A stretch of 64,000 nt of DNA from Torreya grandis (taxonomy: Eukaryota; Streptophyta; Pinopsida; Cupressales; Taxaceae). Numbering within the stretch: position 1 is the first letter of the stretch; the number at the start of each line of letters is the position of its first letter. The notes beneath the pieces are model-generated. The model was not told where the DNA came from and searched no databases. It saw only the letters and a program-made list of their open reading frames with translations. A program made the position numbers and the translations under genes. Where the stretch lies: the NCBI GenBank assembly GCA_037957365.1, contig JARHVA010003524.1, positions 124,001-188,000 on the forward strand. Reading direction: 5' to 3'. Positions 49,701 through 60,049 of this stretch are shown here, one piece after another.

Positions 49701-50495
49701 ATATAATGTGCCCATGATCACATCCAGAAGATAAGACATCATATAGAATTGGCCTGCTAGAGTGGGCTATTTGTCCATGTGAATAAAATGTTCTCTTAGA
49801 TGGAAACTAAAAATTTCTCCCAAAGTGAATGTGGCATCATTGGTCAGCATCATGTGTAATAATGGTACCCAGTCCAAATTGAGGAAATGGATACTAGGCA
49901 TGTTGTAGAGCCTGTTGAATAGTGCCATGCTAATTTGCACTCCCATCTTGAATTTATTAAAGGGGGTGGGATTTTTCCCTTTGTATGTCATTATTTATTT
50001 TGAGAAAATCCATGAAGTCAACACATTTTCCATTGAATTCTCCTAATTCCATGAGATTAATTTGTGCTTGTCAAAGTAAGCATAAAGTGTTGGTAATGAT
50101 AAATACCTCTAAAAATCTGCTCCTGTGATGCATGTCATGACCATCAGGTTATGAATTAGATACAAAAAAATTTCTTGTCAGACTTTGTCTACAAAGAACA
50201 AGTCTCTAAGGAGGTTGATGCATGGCATCACCTCGGGCTTGGTCATAGAAAAATTAAATTCTTATCTCTTAAGTGCTAGCAAATCCTTGATGAATAGTCA
50301 CTTTGAGGGAGAGAGGTTTCCATATAATGAAAATATGTCAATAAAATCGATAGCATCCCATAATTCTAATTAATTTGCATACCTATTATCAAAAATTGAG
50401 ACATCAAAGACTGTATCCATAAATTTTATTGCATCCTTAATAAAATATGGTGATGGTAAAATTGCTCTCATAAATGGTTTGGATGAAGACTTCAT
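46711..50495 (-). pseudogene. ORFX, long unknown ORF inside the LTR (intact-length copy)
   Basis: Starting at an ATG (50495-50493, context AATAGCAATG, conserved in the other LTR) one minus-strand frame runs to TGA at 46711-46713: 3785 bp, or 1262 codons if one missing base is allowed. The missing base is near 47567, where the other LTR has an extra C. The frame contains about 25 stops, many where the other copy has Gln, Trp or Arg. The first ~430 residues look globular and hydrophobic (for example TLAGQFYMMSYLLDVI). The middle is acidic and Ser/Thr/Pro-rich (EVEEEEEDIDEEVK, LDSSDEEE) and the C-terminal part is coiled-coil-like (QQELEVKLEKLKVQHK). No gag, pol or env motif. The N-terminal part faintly recalls the 'putative plant transposon protein' family (Transposase_32), which I cannot verify. 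One TAA (48105-48107) is shared by both copies and could be a true stop giving a 796-residue product. Confidence 0.55.
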
Positions 50496-50889
50496 TGCTA
50501 TTATGTGTAGTGTCTATAGTCTTCTCTATGTGCTCTATGAATAATTCTCCCTTTTGCTAGTCACTATTTTACTTGCAGTACTCTCACAGGTAGTTAGGGA
50601 TTTTCTCACATAGGATAGCAATCAAATTCAAGTGTAAATTCATTTACAAGCAATGAAGACTTTAATAGTTGCACATCATGTATATGGATTTAGTATTGAA
50701 TTCTAGTTAATGCATTATAAATGCCTAATATTCACTTATTTTGTATTTTATAAATAATTCAAATCTCTCATTAGTTTTAGTTGGTAGGTAGCATTAGTAA
50801 GTATTAGAAAGTATTTTAGCTTTATTGGCTAAGTATAGCAAGTTTTTGGCATTCAGGAATCAGGTATCAAGTTTTGTGTTGGGACCAGT

Positions 50890-51400
50890 CTTTATAAAAG
50901 ACCTGAATAAAAATCCTGAAGACCAAATTCCATCTGACAAAATGTCTGAACAAAATACTCGAAGACCAAAATTTTTGGAGTCTATATAAAGCTTATGATC
51001 TATCAGCTAAAATGTCAAATGCAAAAAACTTGAAGACCCAAAATTCATCAGACAAAATGTCCAAACAAAAATTTTGAAGATCTAATTTCCAATAAAGATA
51101 AGTCCTTTTAGAATAATTGTTTCAGATAAAATGTCCACTAAAAAAACTTCAAAGACCAAATTCTATTGGACTAAAGTTCTAAAGACCCAAAAGTCTTGAT
51201 AAAAATGGCCTGATGTAAAAATGTTGAATAAATCTTCTACATAAATATGGATGAACAAATGTCAAATAAGCTTCCAGACAAAAAACCTGACAAAATCCTG
51301 AAGACTAAATCTATCAAACAAATTGTCTAAATAAAATACCAAAAGACCAAAATTTTTGAATAACTTTTTCTGAATAAACTAAGTCCTGAAAACTTGCATA
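50890..51400. repeat. GAAGACC / AAAATGTC repeat array in right giant LTR
   Basis: Same array as at 37955-38440, with units such as ACTCGAAGACCAAAATTTTT and TCTGACAAAATGTCTGA. A plus-strand TATAAATA lies just beyond it in both LTRs (51476-51483 and 38508-38515). That box would drive transcription antisense to the element; whether it is real is unknown. Confidence 0.6.
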
Positions 51401-51699
51401 TTTCAAAAAACTTCAAAAAAGGGATTAATAGAGTTAGTCCATAAAATACATAATACCATGCTCATTTCTTCTAAGTATAAATATGGGGATCAACATGTTA
51501 GCCATTTTTCACTCCCAGGTTTTGCATCTTTCATTTTGGCTAAGTGCAACATTCTTCATTGGTTTATCTCCACAGCAAAAAAAACCAAATGTTATTTCCT
51601 TCGAAAGCCTTTGTTTGGTCTTTTGTAAGTGTTATTTTAATTTTTTTGCTCAAGTGTTATTTCTTTCGACAAGGCTTTACTTTGAGTTTTTTATCCAAG

Positions 51700-52900
51700 T
51701 CACAAAAGAGTAATTTCAGACTTTTTATCTGAAATAAAAGGTCTGAAGGAATTGATCCATTTCAAGATTTTTGAAAGGCAACTTTAAGATTTCTGAAGGA
51801 AGAGTGTCCTTTACAACTTTTTCGAAGGATTTGTTCTTTCAAGTAATTGGTCCATTTCAGATTTTTTGAAGGGTACATTTCAAGATTTCCAAAGGATCAT
51901 TTCTCTTGTGAAGGGACATTTTCAAAAGTCTGAAGGGTACATTTCCATTTTGCCAAAGGGTCTTTTTCTCTTGCAAAGTGTCCTAAATAGGTTTTTCGAA
52001 GGGTACTTTATAGATTTCTGAAAGAAATGTCCCTTACATTTTTTCTAAAATAATTGTCTCTTACAACTTTTTCAAAGGATTTATTTCAGACTTTTTGTCT
52101 AAAACAATCTCCTTGAATGGTCTTTTTCTCTTACGAAGGGACATTTTCAACTTTTTCGAAGGGCACATTTAAAGTTTCTAAAGGGACACTTTGCACTTTT
52201 TTGAAAGGCACTTTCAATCTTTTTGAAGGGTCTTTTTCTCTAAAAATTGGTCACTTAGAAAATTTTGAAAGGTACTTTTAATTTTTCTGAAAGAATTGAT
52301 CCTTACAATTTTTTGGAATGAATTTGGGAACATTTTGTCTAAAATAATTCTTCAAAAGAGTCATTTACAAAACTCCAAAGGAATTAGACACTTCAAGCTT
52401 ATCAAAAAAAGTTGTTCCTCATCCAAGTGCCCTACAAAAAGTTTGAAAGTGTCCTTCAAAAAGATCCAAAGGGACACTTATAAAAATTTTGAAGGGTCTT
52501 TTTCTATGCAAAGTGCCCTACACACTTTCCCCGAAGGGTATTTTCTCAATAAAGTGTCCTTTTTAGGCTTTATAAAGGGACATTTCAAGAATGTCGAAAG
52601 GCATGTTTAGGCTTTCAGAGAGGCAAATGAGAATGTTAAAGAGTTATTCATGGAAAAAGTGTCCTTCAAAAAATTTCCAAAGTGACACTTGCAAAAATCC
52701 TAAAATAATTGTTTCGGACATTTTGTTCGAAACAATCTTTCCAAAGGGACACTCCAAAAGGCCCAAAAGGAAATGGACCAATCAAAAGGGGCCCAAAAGG
52801 TTATTTCTTTTAGATAAAATTCCTATGGGAAATTGTTTGGAAATAATGCCCAAAGGAAAAGCCCAAAAGAAATGGTCTGAAGGAATGGTCCGAGTGGAGT
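51700..52900. repeat. TTTTCGAAGGG tandem array (5' LTR)
   Basis: Some 40 degenerate units of the type TTTTTCGAAGGGTACATTTC, at mostly 20-30 bp spacing. Cores vary as TCGAAGG, TTGAAGG, TCAAAGG, CTGAAGG, CCAAAGG, which is what CpG loss from TCGAAGG and CCGAAGG would give. Interspersed GGACATTTTGTTCGAAAC units add a second palindrome-like motif. Confidence 0.8.
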
Positions 52901-53446
52901 GATGGCTATATAGAGGGTCAACTTCAGGATGAGGGACTAGCCATTGGTGTTCAAACAAGTGGTCCTAGGTAGATCAATGGTCTTCATTCAAATGCTCAAG
53001 GATCCAAGGGATCATGTTCTTCATCCACTAAAGTAGATCAAAGGGCTCATCTTACCATTGATTAGATCAGGATCTGAGTCATTTATGATGACCAATAAAA
53101 GGAAGAAGACAAGGCCAATAGAATGAAAATGACTCTCCCCTACACCACTGCACACCTCAGCAAGCTACTGGGAAGTTTCTAACATCAAGACAAACCTATG
53201 ATAGGTGGACTCATTTGTATAACCGCATTGATGTTATTGCTCAAAATATTTTGATTCTGTTAGGCAACCATTGGAGAAGCATCTTTGAGAGAGCAGGCCA
53301 AGAGTGTTCAAGGGAGGTGATATACATCAATCAGATAGCCTGAATGAGCATCATTGGAAAATACAGTTGTAGCTAAAGATGGAGACTCCTAATAGATTGA
53401 TTCCTCGCATTGGCACCCAAAGGCCTCCCCCTCTCACTTCCTCTCT

Positions 53447-53458
53447 ATTATATATATA
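53447..53458 (+). promoter_or_regulatory. TATA box, 5' LTR of last Ty3 element
   Basis: CTATTATATATATAGCCC follows a pyrimidine-rich CCCCCTCTCACTTCCTCTC tract. The matching box in the 3' LTR is at 63411-63420. Confidence 0.6.
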
Positions 53459-54129
53459 GCCCTTAGGCTAGAATAAAAACAACCACATAGTGTATGGTGA
53501 AGCCTTACTAAATTGATGTAATGTTTTTTACCTTTAAGCATTGGTATAAGTCTTTTTTCTTTGAATTTTTGAGCAATTATCTGAATGTGTAAGTGACACA
53601 TAATGACAATAAGTGATGGTTTTCATCCTTCTATCTTTTTTCCTTCACACCTAAGTAAGATTTATGGGTCTAATAGGTCATATGGAGTGCATCCAAGTGT
53701 ATCAAATTTTTGTATATGTTTAACTATTCTTAGAATATATAGGTTGTATTTTAGTTCATTTGCCTTGTATCATTTCATACATCTCACCTCTATACTAAAA
53801 TACTTATGTTAGAATCTTTAGAGCTTGAAAATAGTCTATGTATTTTGTTGTATCATGCACTAGGATATGACATTATGTGGAAGATAATCTCAGTGCATCA
53901 CCAATCCTAGAGTAGGTTTCATTTTTTTGCAATTTCTAACTCTTTTCCTTTATATCAAACTGGTTCAAAAAGAGGTTATTTTGTAGAGACACATTCAGGG
54001 AGCTAGCCCCTTTAAATCTAGAGGTTCATTTCCTCTATAGGTATACCCACATTCTTGGAAATGTCCCAACATTGCCCAAATCTAGAAGAGGCTTGAACAT
54101 TCTCTTCTAGGGTACAATATTTGGAGACA

Positions 54130-54287
54130 ATAGTTTTGACACACTTGGTGGGACCAATTATTGACATGTCAAGGTGAATGTTGGTCTTGAAATGCCTAAA
54201 GTTGTAGAAATATTCCTAACCCAGCATTTGGTGACTCCAAAAGGTGAGAATCTCTAGTTGTAGATCAAGTTTCCCACATTATACTTC
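54130..54287 (+). other. Leader with probable primer-binding site
   Basis: ATAGTTTTGACACACTTGGTGGGACC directly follows the LTR; the same string in slightly changed form follows the 5' LTR of the Tat-like element (21466). The primer tRNA is not identified. Gag probably starts at the ATG at 54288 (MVLTRSSRTFDQAPLAEAL). Confidence 0.5.
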
Positions 54288-55578
54288 ATGGTCCTCACTA
54301 GGTCATCTAGGACTTTTGATCAAGCCCCTCTAGCTGAAGCTCTTATTGAAGAACAATGTCCTGAACCATTCCTAGTGCTTAAAGATCCTTGGCAAGGAGG
54401 TTTTATAGAAGAAGAAGTTGAGGAAGTTGGAGAAATATGAGATCAAGAGGAAAGAAGATAAATGGATAGGCAACAACCTTTCTTGACCTTTAACACCCAA
54501 AATACAATTGACCTTCCTGCATATGACCAAGAGTCTCCCTAGTTTCAATGGAGAGGGTCATATTACCCTATCTGAGCATATTAGGGACATCCCAAATTTG
54601 TATAACTTCCATAATGTCACTCAGGCCAACATAGTGATTAGATTGCTTTCTATGTCTCTAAAAGGCAAGGCACTTAACTGGTATAGGACTTTGGAAGGTG
54701 TTTGCATTGCAAGTTGGGATGGATTTAGGGAATTGTTGGTCACTAGATTTGAAAATAAGAGTGACCATACTTTACTGATCCATTAATTGAATGTGATAAA
54801 GAAAGGTCCTAACGATATCCATGGAAGATTTTAATGAGATATTTCAAAGGACTTGACATAGGTTACCACCTATCATGAGACATCAATCAAGCTTTGTATT
54901 CCCTACTTATCTCAAGGGTATTGGTGCTGATATGGTGGTGATGTTACAGTCAAATAGAGGATTCACTCTTCTAGATGCATATGAGATAGCTATTGAAGCT
55001 AAGAATAACTTAATATAGGGTGGAAAGCTACCTCCAATAGTTTTCATTCCTTTGTTGTCTCATAGTTTGGTTGAAGCACCAAGCACAGCATAAGTTCCTA
55101 ATGCCAATGTCAAGCCAAGAACCTTTCCCAAGAAGATGGATAATATTATGGATAAAGATGAAGATATCTAATCATTATGATCTCAGCTCAAGTAAGCTCA
55201 GTTCTAGGAAAGTGCTCCACCTAACCCTTAATACTATCCTCAATAAGCCTATAGATCTCCACCCTAATACAACTATCAAAGAAGAGGACACGATCAACAA
55301 GGTTTCAATAAGCAACCCAATGCCTATAATCCTAATTCCACTCCTTCCATGAAGGTTGTTGTTCTAGTGCATGCTAACTTGATCCAAGAAGAAGATCATT
55401 TGGACCAATGGGGACAACCTCAAGGTTAGTTTATGCATGATGATGGAGAAGCCATCCAAGCTTTAGTGGCACAAGAAAAACTACTACTTACATGACATCA
55501 GAAGAAGCAAATCCCAACCAAATGGATATTCATGGAGAAGGTAGCAGCTAGAGTGTAGGTATAATGAACTTTTAAGCT
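54288..55578 (+). pseudogene. Gag of the last Ty3 element
   Basis: An acidic N-terminus is followed, after a frameshift, by the open stretch 54508-54786 with FNGEGHITLSEHIRDIPNLY, VIRLLSMSLKGKALNWYRTL and SWDGFRELLVTRFENKSDHT, the core of the retrotransposon gag domain. Broken sequence with LPPIMRHQSSFVFPTYLKGI-like and LLDAYEIAIEAKNN blocks continues to about 55015. No clear zinc knuckle was found before the protease region. Confidence 0.75.
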
Positions 55579-55986
55579 AAGAATGATTATGTGTTGAATC
55601 AAAGAACATGAATTATAGCTAACACAAGAGCCAAAAAGAGAGCTCTAGGAGATATTTTGGGAGTACATGTGACTCAAAGTGATGCCTCTCCAAGGCTAAA
55701 AAGTGTGAATCCTAATGAAATAGCAATTACTAGTCATGCCCCTACACAAGGTCATAATGAACGTAAGGTTGTCAAGCCTACAATACAACAGGTTTAGACT
55801 CCCTCACTACCTTCAAAAATGCAAGAAAAGGTGAATACTTCCCCTCTAAACATTATTGATTTCTTCAAGAATACCAAGACTAGCATATCTCTTTAGGAAG
55901 TCTTGCTTATGCCTGGTCAAAAGGAGCTCTTATAAGAATAGCTTGAAAATATTCACATAGCCCCTCAAACTTCAAAACACAATAAT

Positions 55987-56270
55987 GTGGCCCTTACCAA
56001 TTCTCCAAGTCATGTCTTAGAGACTACCACCAAAATTGAAAAGCCTCCACCTTTCTACCTCACACTCATTATGGGGGACAAGTTACTTCATAATTGTATT
56101 GTAGATAGTGGAGTTAGTACCACTGTCATGCCTAAAGTGGTGGTTGATAAGTTGGGATTGAAGTATGAACCACATAGTAAAAGTGTGTTATAGCTTGATG
56201 GGACTCCAACCAAGATAGTGGGACTGGTCATAGGTCTGAAAGTCTTTCTACATGATTGCCCAAGTTTCCA
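55987..56270 (+). pseudogene. Protease, first copy
   Basis: Reads PPPFYLTLIMGDKLLHNCIV, DSGVSTTVMPKVVVDKLGLK and, after a stop, LDGTPTKIVGLV: a retropepsin with the catalytic Asp-Ser-Gly kept. TAG interrupts it after KSVL, where the second copy has Gln. Confidence 0.8.
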
Positions 56271-57019
56271 CATTTTACAAGACATTATGGGGTAATACCT
56301 TCCAGCTCATTTTGTTATCTACTTGTCAAGGGCATTCATGGATAAGATAGGAGGGTACCTTCTTGTTGACTAGTCTTTTCTATATTTTAAAATAAGATAT
56401 GGAACCAAGGTGACTATAAGGACTCATCCCTTAGCAAGGTTCTATATTGAGCCACACATGGAGACAAGTTCAAATCAGAATTATCTAATTATCAAAAAAG
56501 AAGAAGGTGTCATGGATGGTGAAGCATCCTCCCACCCTTTAAGGTATTTTTGATCTTTTCCTTGATAAGTACAGCACTAAAACACACAAACTTGATTTAT
56601 ATACATTCATAGAAGAGACTGATTTGAGAGTTCTAAGGATGATTATGTGTTGAATCAAAACACATAAATTGAAGCCAATAAAAGAGATAAGAAGAGAGAT
56701 ATAGGAGATGTTCTAGGAGTACATGTGGCTCAAAGTGATGCCTCTTCAAGGCCACAAAGTATGAATCCAAGTGCAATAGCAACTACTAGTCATACCCCTC
56801 AACAAGGTCATAATGCAAGTAGGATTGTTAAGCCTATAATGTAGCAGGTTCAGACTCCCTCACCACCTTCTAGAATGCAAGAAAAGATGAATACTTCCCC
56901 TCTAAACATTGTTGATTATTTGAAGAATACCAAGACAATAATATCTCTTTGGGAAGTCTTGCATATGCCTAGTCAAAAGGAGCTCTTACAAGAAAAACTT
57001 ATAAACATTCATATGGCCC

Positions 57020-57348
57020 CTCAAACTTCAAAACACAATAGTGTGGCCCTTAGCAATTCTCCAAGTCATGTCTTAGATCCCTCCACCAAATCTAAAAATC
57101 CTCCACCTTTCTACCTCACACTCATTATGCGGGACAAGTTGGTTCACAATTGTATTGTAGAAAGTGGAGCTAGTACCATTATCATGCCTAAAGTGGTGGT
57201 TGATAAGTTGGGGTTGAAGTATGAACCACATAGTAAATGTGTGTTACAGCTCGATGGGACTCCAACCAAGATAGTGGGACTGGTCAGAGGTCTAAAGTCT
57301 TTTTACATGATTGCCCAAGTTTCCCCATTTTATAAGACATTGTGGTGA
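57020..57348 (+). pseudogene. Protease, second copy
   Basis: Reads PPPFYLTLIMRDKLVHNCIV followed by ESGASTIIMPKVVVDKLGLK and LQLDGTPTKIVGLVRGLKSF. The catalytic Asp is replaced by Glu (GAA for GAT), which should abolish activity. Otherwise this copy is more open than the first (56875-57348, 157 codons). Confidence 0.8.
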
Positions 57349-57744
57349 TAGACCTTCCAACTCGTTTTACTATCTACTTGTTAAGGGCCTTCATGGATAA
57401 GATAGGAGGGTACCTTTCTGCTGCCTAATCTTTTCTATATTTCAAATCAATATATAGAACCAAGGTGAATGTAAGGACTCATCCCTTATCAAGGTTTTAT
57501 ATTGAGCCATAAATGAAAACAAGTTCAAATCAGAATTGTCTAATTAGCAAAGAAGAAGGTGTCATGAATGGTGAAGCATCCTTTCCCCCTTAAAGGTATT
57601 TTTGATCTTTTCCTTGATAATTATAGCATTGAAATGCATAGACTTGATCCATATACATTCATAGAAGAAACTGATTTGGGAGTTTATTGTATACATAAAA
57701 AGGATGTTTTAATCCCTTCACTTACTAATGAAGACCTTAAACTT

Positions 57745-58140
57745 CAAGGAATATGGGAAACGTTTTTTGATGGCTCAAGAAGCAAAGTAGGTGTAGGAGT
57801 TAGTGTTATGTTAGTTTCTCCATCAAGGAATCAATACTAATCCTCATATAGATTCCACTTCAGCTGCACCTGTAATGTGGTAGAATATATGGGCCTTGTT
57901 CATGGCCTCTAATGGGCAAAGAAGAGAAGAATCAATAATTTGAAAGTTTATAGAGATAATGAATTGGTTATCCATCAAGTGAGAAATCAAGCTACAACCA
58001 AGAATCCCTTACTTAAATCCTAAAAACATAGGGTATGAGACCTACTTAAAGACTTTGATGCCTTCAACGTACATCCCATACTAAGGGATTCAAATAAACA
58101 TGCTAATAGATTGGCTGCCATAGGAGCACAGTTTGATGTA
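57745..58140 (+). pseudogene. Extra RNase H between protease and RT
   Basis: Reads GIWETFFDGSRSKVGVGVSV (catalytic Asp in FFDG), FHFSCTCNVVEYMGLVHGL (catalytic Glu in VEY), LKVYRDNELVIHQVRNQ (usual GDSELV; the Asp itself is kept) and LRDSNKHANRLAAIGAQFD (last acidic site). A second RNase H follows RT (59480-59963). This repeats the order seen in the giant element. Confidence 0.82.
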
Positions 58141-58599
58141 GTTGTTAATGTAGGGAAAAAGAAAGATCCATCCCATATCAAGGTCATTGTGAGGCCTTCT
58201 ATTTTAGATAATGAATTATCATGGTAGGTATTTGAAATATATGAACACATTACACACTTCTTACAAAATGAGTAAGGTTTCTCCTCAAGGAACCAAAAGA
58301 GACTGAATGATCAATATAAAGAATAAGTTATTCAGTTGAAGACAAATAAGATACCTATGGGGTTGATAACCTTAGAGAGTGTTTTCAATGAAGATGATCA
58401 AGAGAAGAAAGAAAGACTGATCATGTCAAAAAAAGAGGAGAACTATGAGAGTCATGATTTATAAGAAGAAGCTCCTAAAAATTGGTAAGGTATGTTCTTT
58501 GTTCGAGAGGCAAGCCTTTATTAAATTATGCAAAGATTTCCATGACATATTTGCTTGTGAATACAAAGATTTGAAATCATTTGATCCAAGTTTATCTCA

Positions 58600-59140
58600 T
58601 CACACCATTAAGTTAGAACCTAGAGTTAATCAGTTTGGCAAAAATAAAGGCCTATCAATCCTAAGATAGAGGAACTCATGAGGAAAGAGCTAACCTAGTT
58701 AATCAAGTCTCGGATTAAATTTTCTATCAAATAGTCAACTTGGGTGGCTAATATTGTACCTATTTGAAAGATTAATGGAGATATCAGACTTTGTGTGGAT
58801 TTTTGAGACCTTAATAGAGTGTCTCTTAAGGATCATTATCCACTATCTTCCATAGAAGAAATTTTAAAAGTGGTTTCAGGTTCTCAATACTTCTCACTTC
58901 TTGATGGTTATTCAGGTTACAATCAAATACTAGTGAATGAAGAGGATCAATTCAAGATGGCATTCACTATAAAATGTGGGACCTTTGCCTATAGGAAGAT
59001 TTCATTTGGTTTATCCAATGCTAGAGCTACATTTTAAAGGACAATGGACATGGCTTTTAAAGGTTTGATCAATAGGCTTCTGCTTGTGTACCTATATGAT
59101 ATAAATGTTTTTTCAAAGGGTGTTACTAATCATATGAAAC
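58600..59140 (+). pseudogene. Reverse transcriptase of the last Ty3 element
   Basis: Reads DIRLCVDF, stop, DLNRVSLKDHYPLSSIEEIL, then YFSLLDGYSGYNQILVNEED, MAFTIKCGTFAYRKISFGLS, and the catalytic region LLVYLYDINVFSKG, where YLDD has become YLYD (first Asp lost). The thumb and connection region continues open at 59152-59592 (MEYRISLNPKKCIFDVHKGK, LGHIISKEGL, KGLQSFFGKINFLIRF). Confidence 0.88.
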
Positions 59141-59459
59141 ATCTAAGGTAGGTGTTTGAGAAATGTATGGAGTATAGAATATCCCTTAATCCAAAAAAGT
59201 GTATCTTTGATGTCCATAAAGGTAAGCTATTGGGTCATATTATTTCAAAAGAAGGCTTGTTTATTTACCCCGAGAGGATTGAGGTTATTTTAGGCTTATC
59301 TTTGCCTCAACACAAGAAAGGACTACAAAGCTTCTTTGGGAAAATAAACTTTTTAATAAGGTTTATTCTAGGATTTGCTACTGTGGTAAAGCCTATCATA
59401 GCCATGCTTAAGAAGAACCAAGCTTTTACTCAAACAAAGGAAGGTAAGAGTAGTTTTGA

Positions 59460-59963
59460 GGCAATCAAGCAAACAATTGCAAAATCTCCTACTCTCTTGA
59501 ACCCAAACATTCCAAATGATTTCATAATCTATACTTTTTCTAACTTGATACAATCTCAACTATGCTTATGCAAAATAATGATGAAGAGGTAAAGCAACCA
59601 ATTGCATTCTTTAGCCAAGGATTGGAAGATTATGAGGTCAAGTATACATTTGTTGAGAAACAAGCTCCAACAGTGATAAGAGGATTGAAAAAATTCAAAC
59701 ACATGGTTTCAAACAATAAGATGCATGTCATGGTTTCTCATCCTAGTAGAAAGGAGTTTCTCCTAAGTAAAGACCATAATGAAAAGAGAGTTAGGTGGAT
59801 TACAAAGGTGATGGAGTATGATGTGGATGTTAAGGTTATAAACTTGATAAGAGGAAAAGGATTATGTGAGCATTTAGCTTCAAATTTCCAAGAGCCAAAA
59901 GAGGAAGTCTTGATCAACCAAGTTCAACCCCAAACTGTTGATCACATAAAAGTTCAAAGTTAG
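59460..59963 (+). pseudogene. RNase H after RT
   Basis: SFEAIKQTIAKSPTLLNPN and FIIYTFSNLIQSQLCLCK close the first frame. After a one-base shift near 59565 the frame reads EVKQPIAFFSQGLEDYEVKY, KQAPTVIRGLKKFKHMVSNN and VRWITKVMEYDVDVKVINLI, GKGLCEHLA: the standard gypsy RNase H. Confidence 0.8.
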
Positions 59964-60049
59964 ACACAAGACATCATTAGTTTTCTTCAAAATGGTGAGT
60001 GCCCTAATGGTTTAATAAGTCTCAAAGGAGGTATTTTAGATTGTATACC

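Larger units (their letters stand above)
45575..51495 (-). repeat. 5' LTR of the giant Ty3 element, incomplete
   Basis: This is an uninterrupted 5921 bp copy of the repeat that forms the left LTR. In element orientation it ends at 45575 with CAACA and is followed directly by the gag frame. In plus coordinates it stops at GGGGATCAACA (51495), where the TG end of the next Ty3 element begins; the left copy continues GGGGATCAACC at the same point. The missing outer ~260 bp, including the promoter-distal end, is expected to the right of the window. Confidence 0.75.
51496..54129 (+). repeat. 5' LTR of the last Ty3 element
   Basis: About 2634 bp, TGTTAGCC...GGAGACA. A long tandem array fills 51700-52900, and a TATA box lies at 53447-53458, followed by CATAGTGTATGG-type leader sequence. 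The two in-frame ORFs seen here (52296-52610 and 52591-52902) arise from the repeat array and are not believed to be genes. Confidence 0.85.
55579..57690 (+). repeat. 1.06 kb tandem duplication spanning the protease
   Basis: Two direct copies, about 55579-56633 and 56635-57690, offset by 1056 bp. Both start near AATGATTATGTGTTGAATCAAA / GATGATTATGTGTTGAATCAAA and end near GAAGARACTGATTTGRGAGTT. Each contains SPLNI, the SPSHVL linker, the protease and the KEEGVM segment. The polyprotein therefore carried two protease domains. Confidence 0.88.

Noticed and set aside
45575..51495. The 6 kb direct repeat as an independent DNA transposon or gene inserted twice
   Set aside because: Its edges coincide with both ends of the same gag-pol interior and it has TG...CA termini with a purine tract beside the 3' copy, so LTRs explain it better. 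The alternative is not excluded until the right end is seen.
51700..52900. CRISPR-like array
   Set aside because: Units are degenerate, spacing irregular, there are no unique spacers, and the array lies inside an LTR of a plant retrotransposon.
52296..52902. Two overlapping ~100-codon plus-strand ORFs
   Set aside because: They are Lys/Phe/Ser-rich translations of the LTR repeat array, with counterparts in several frames of the other LTR.
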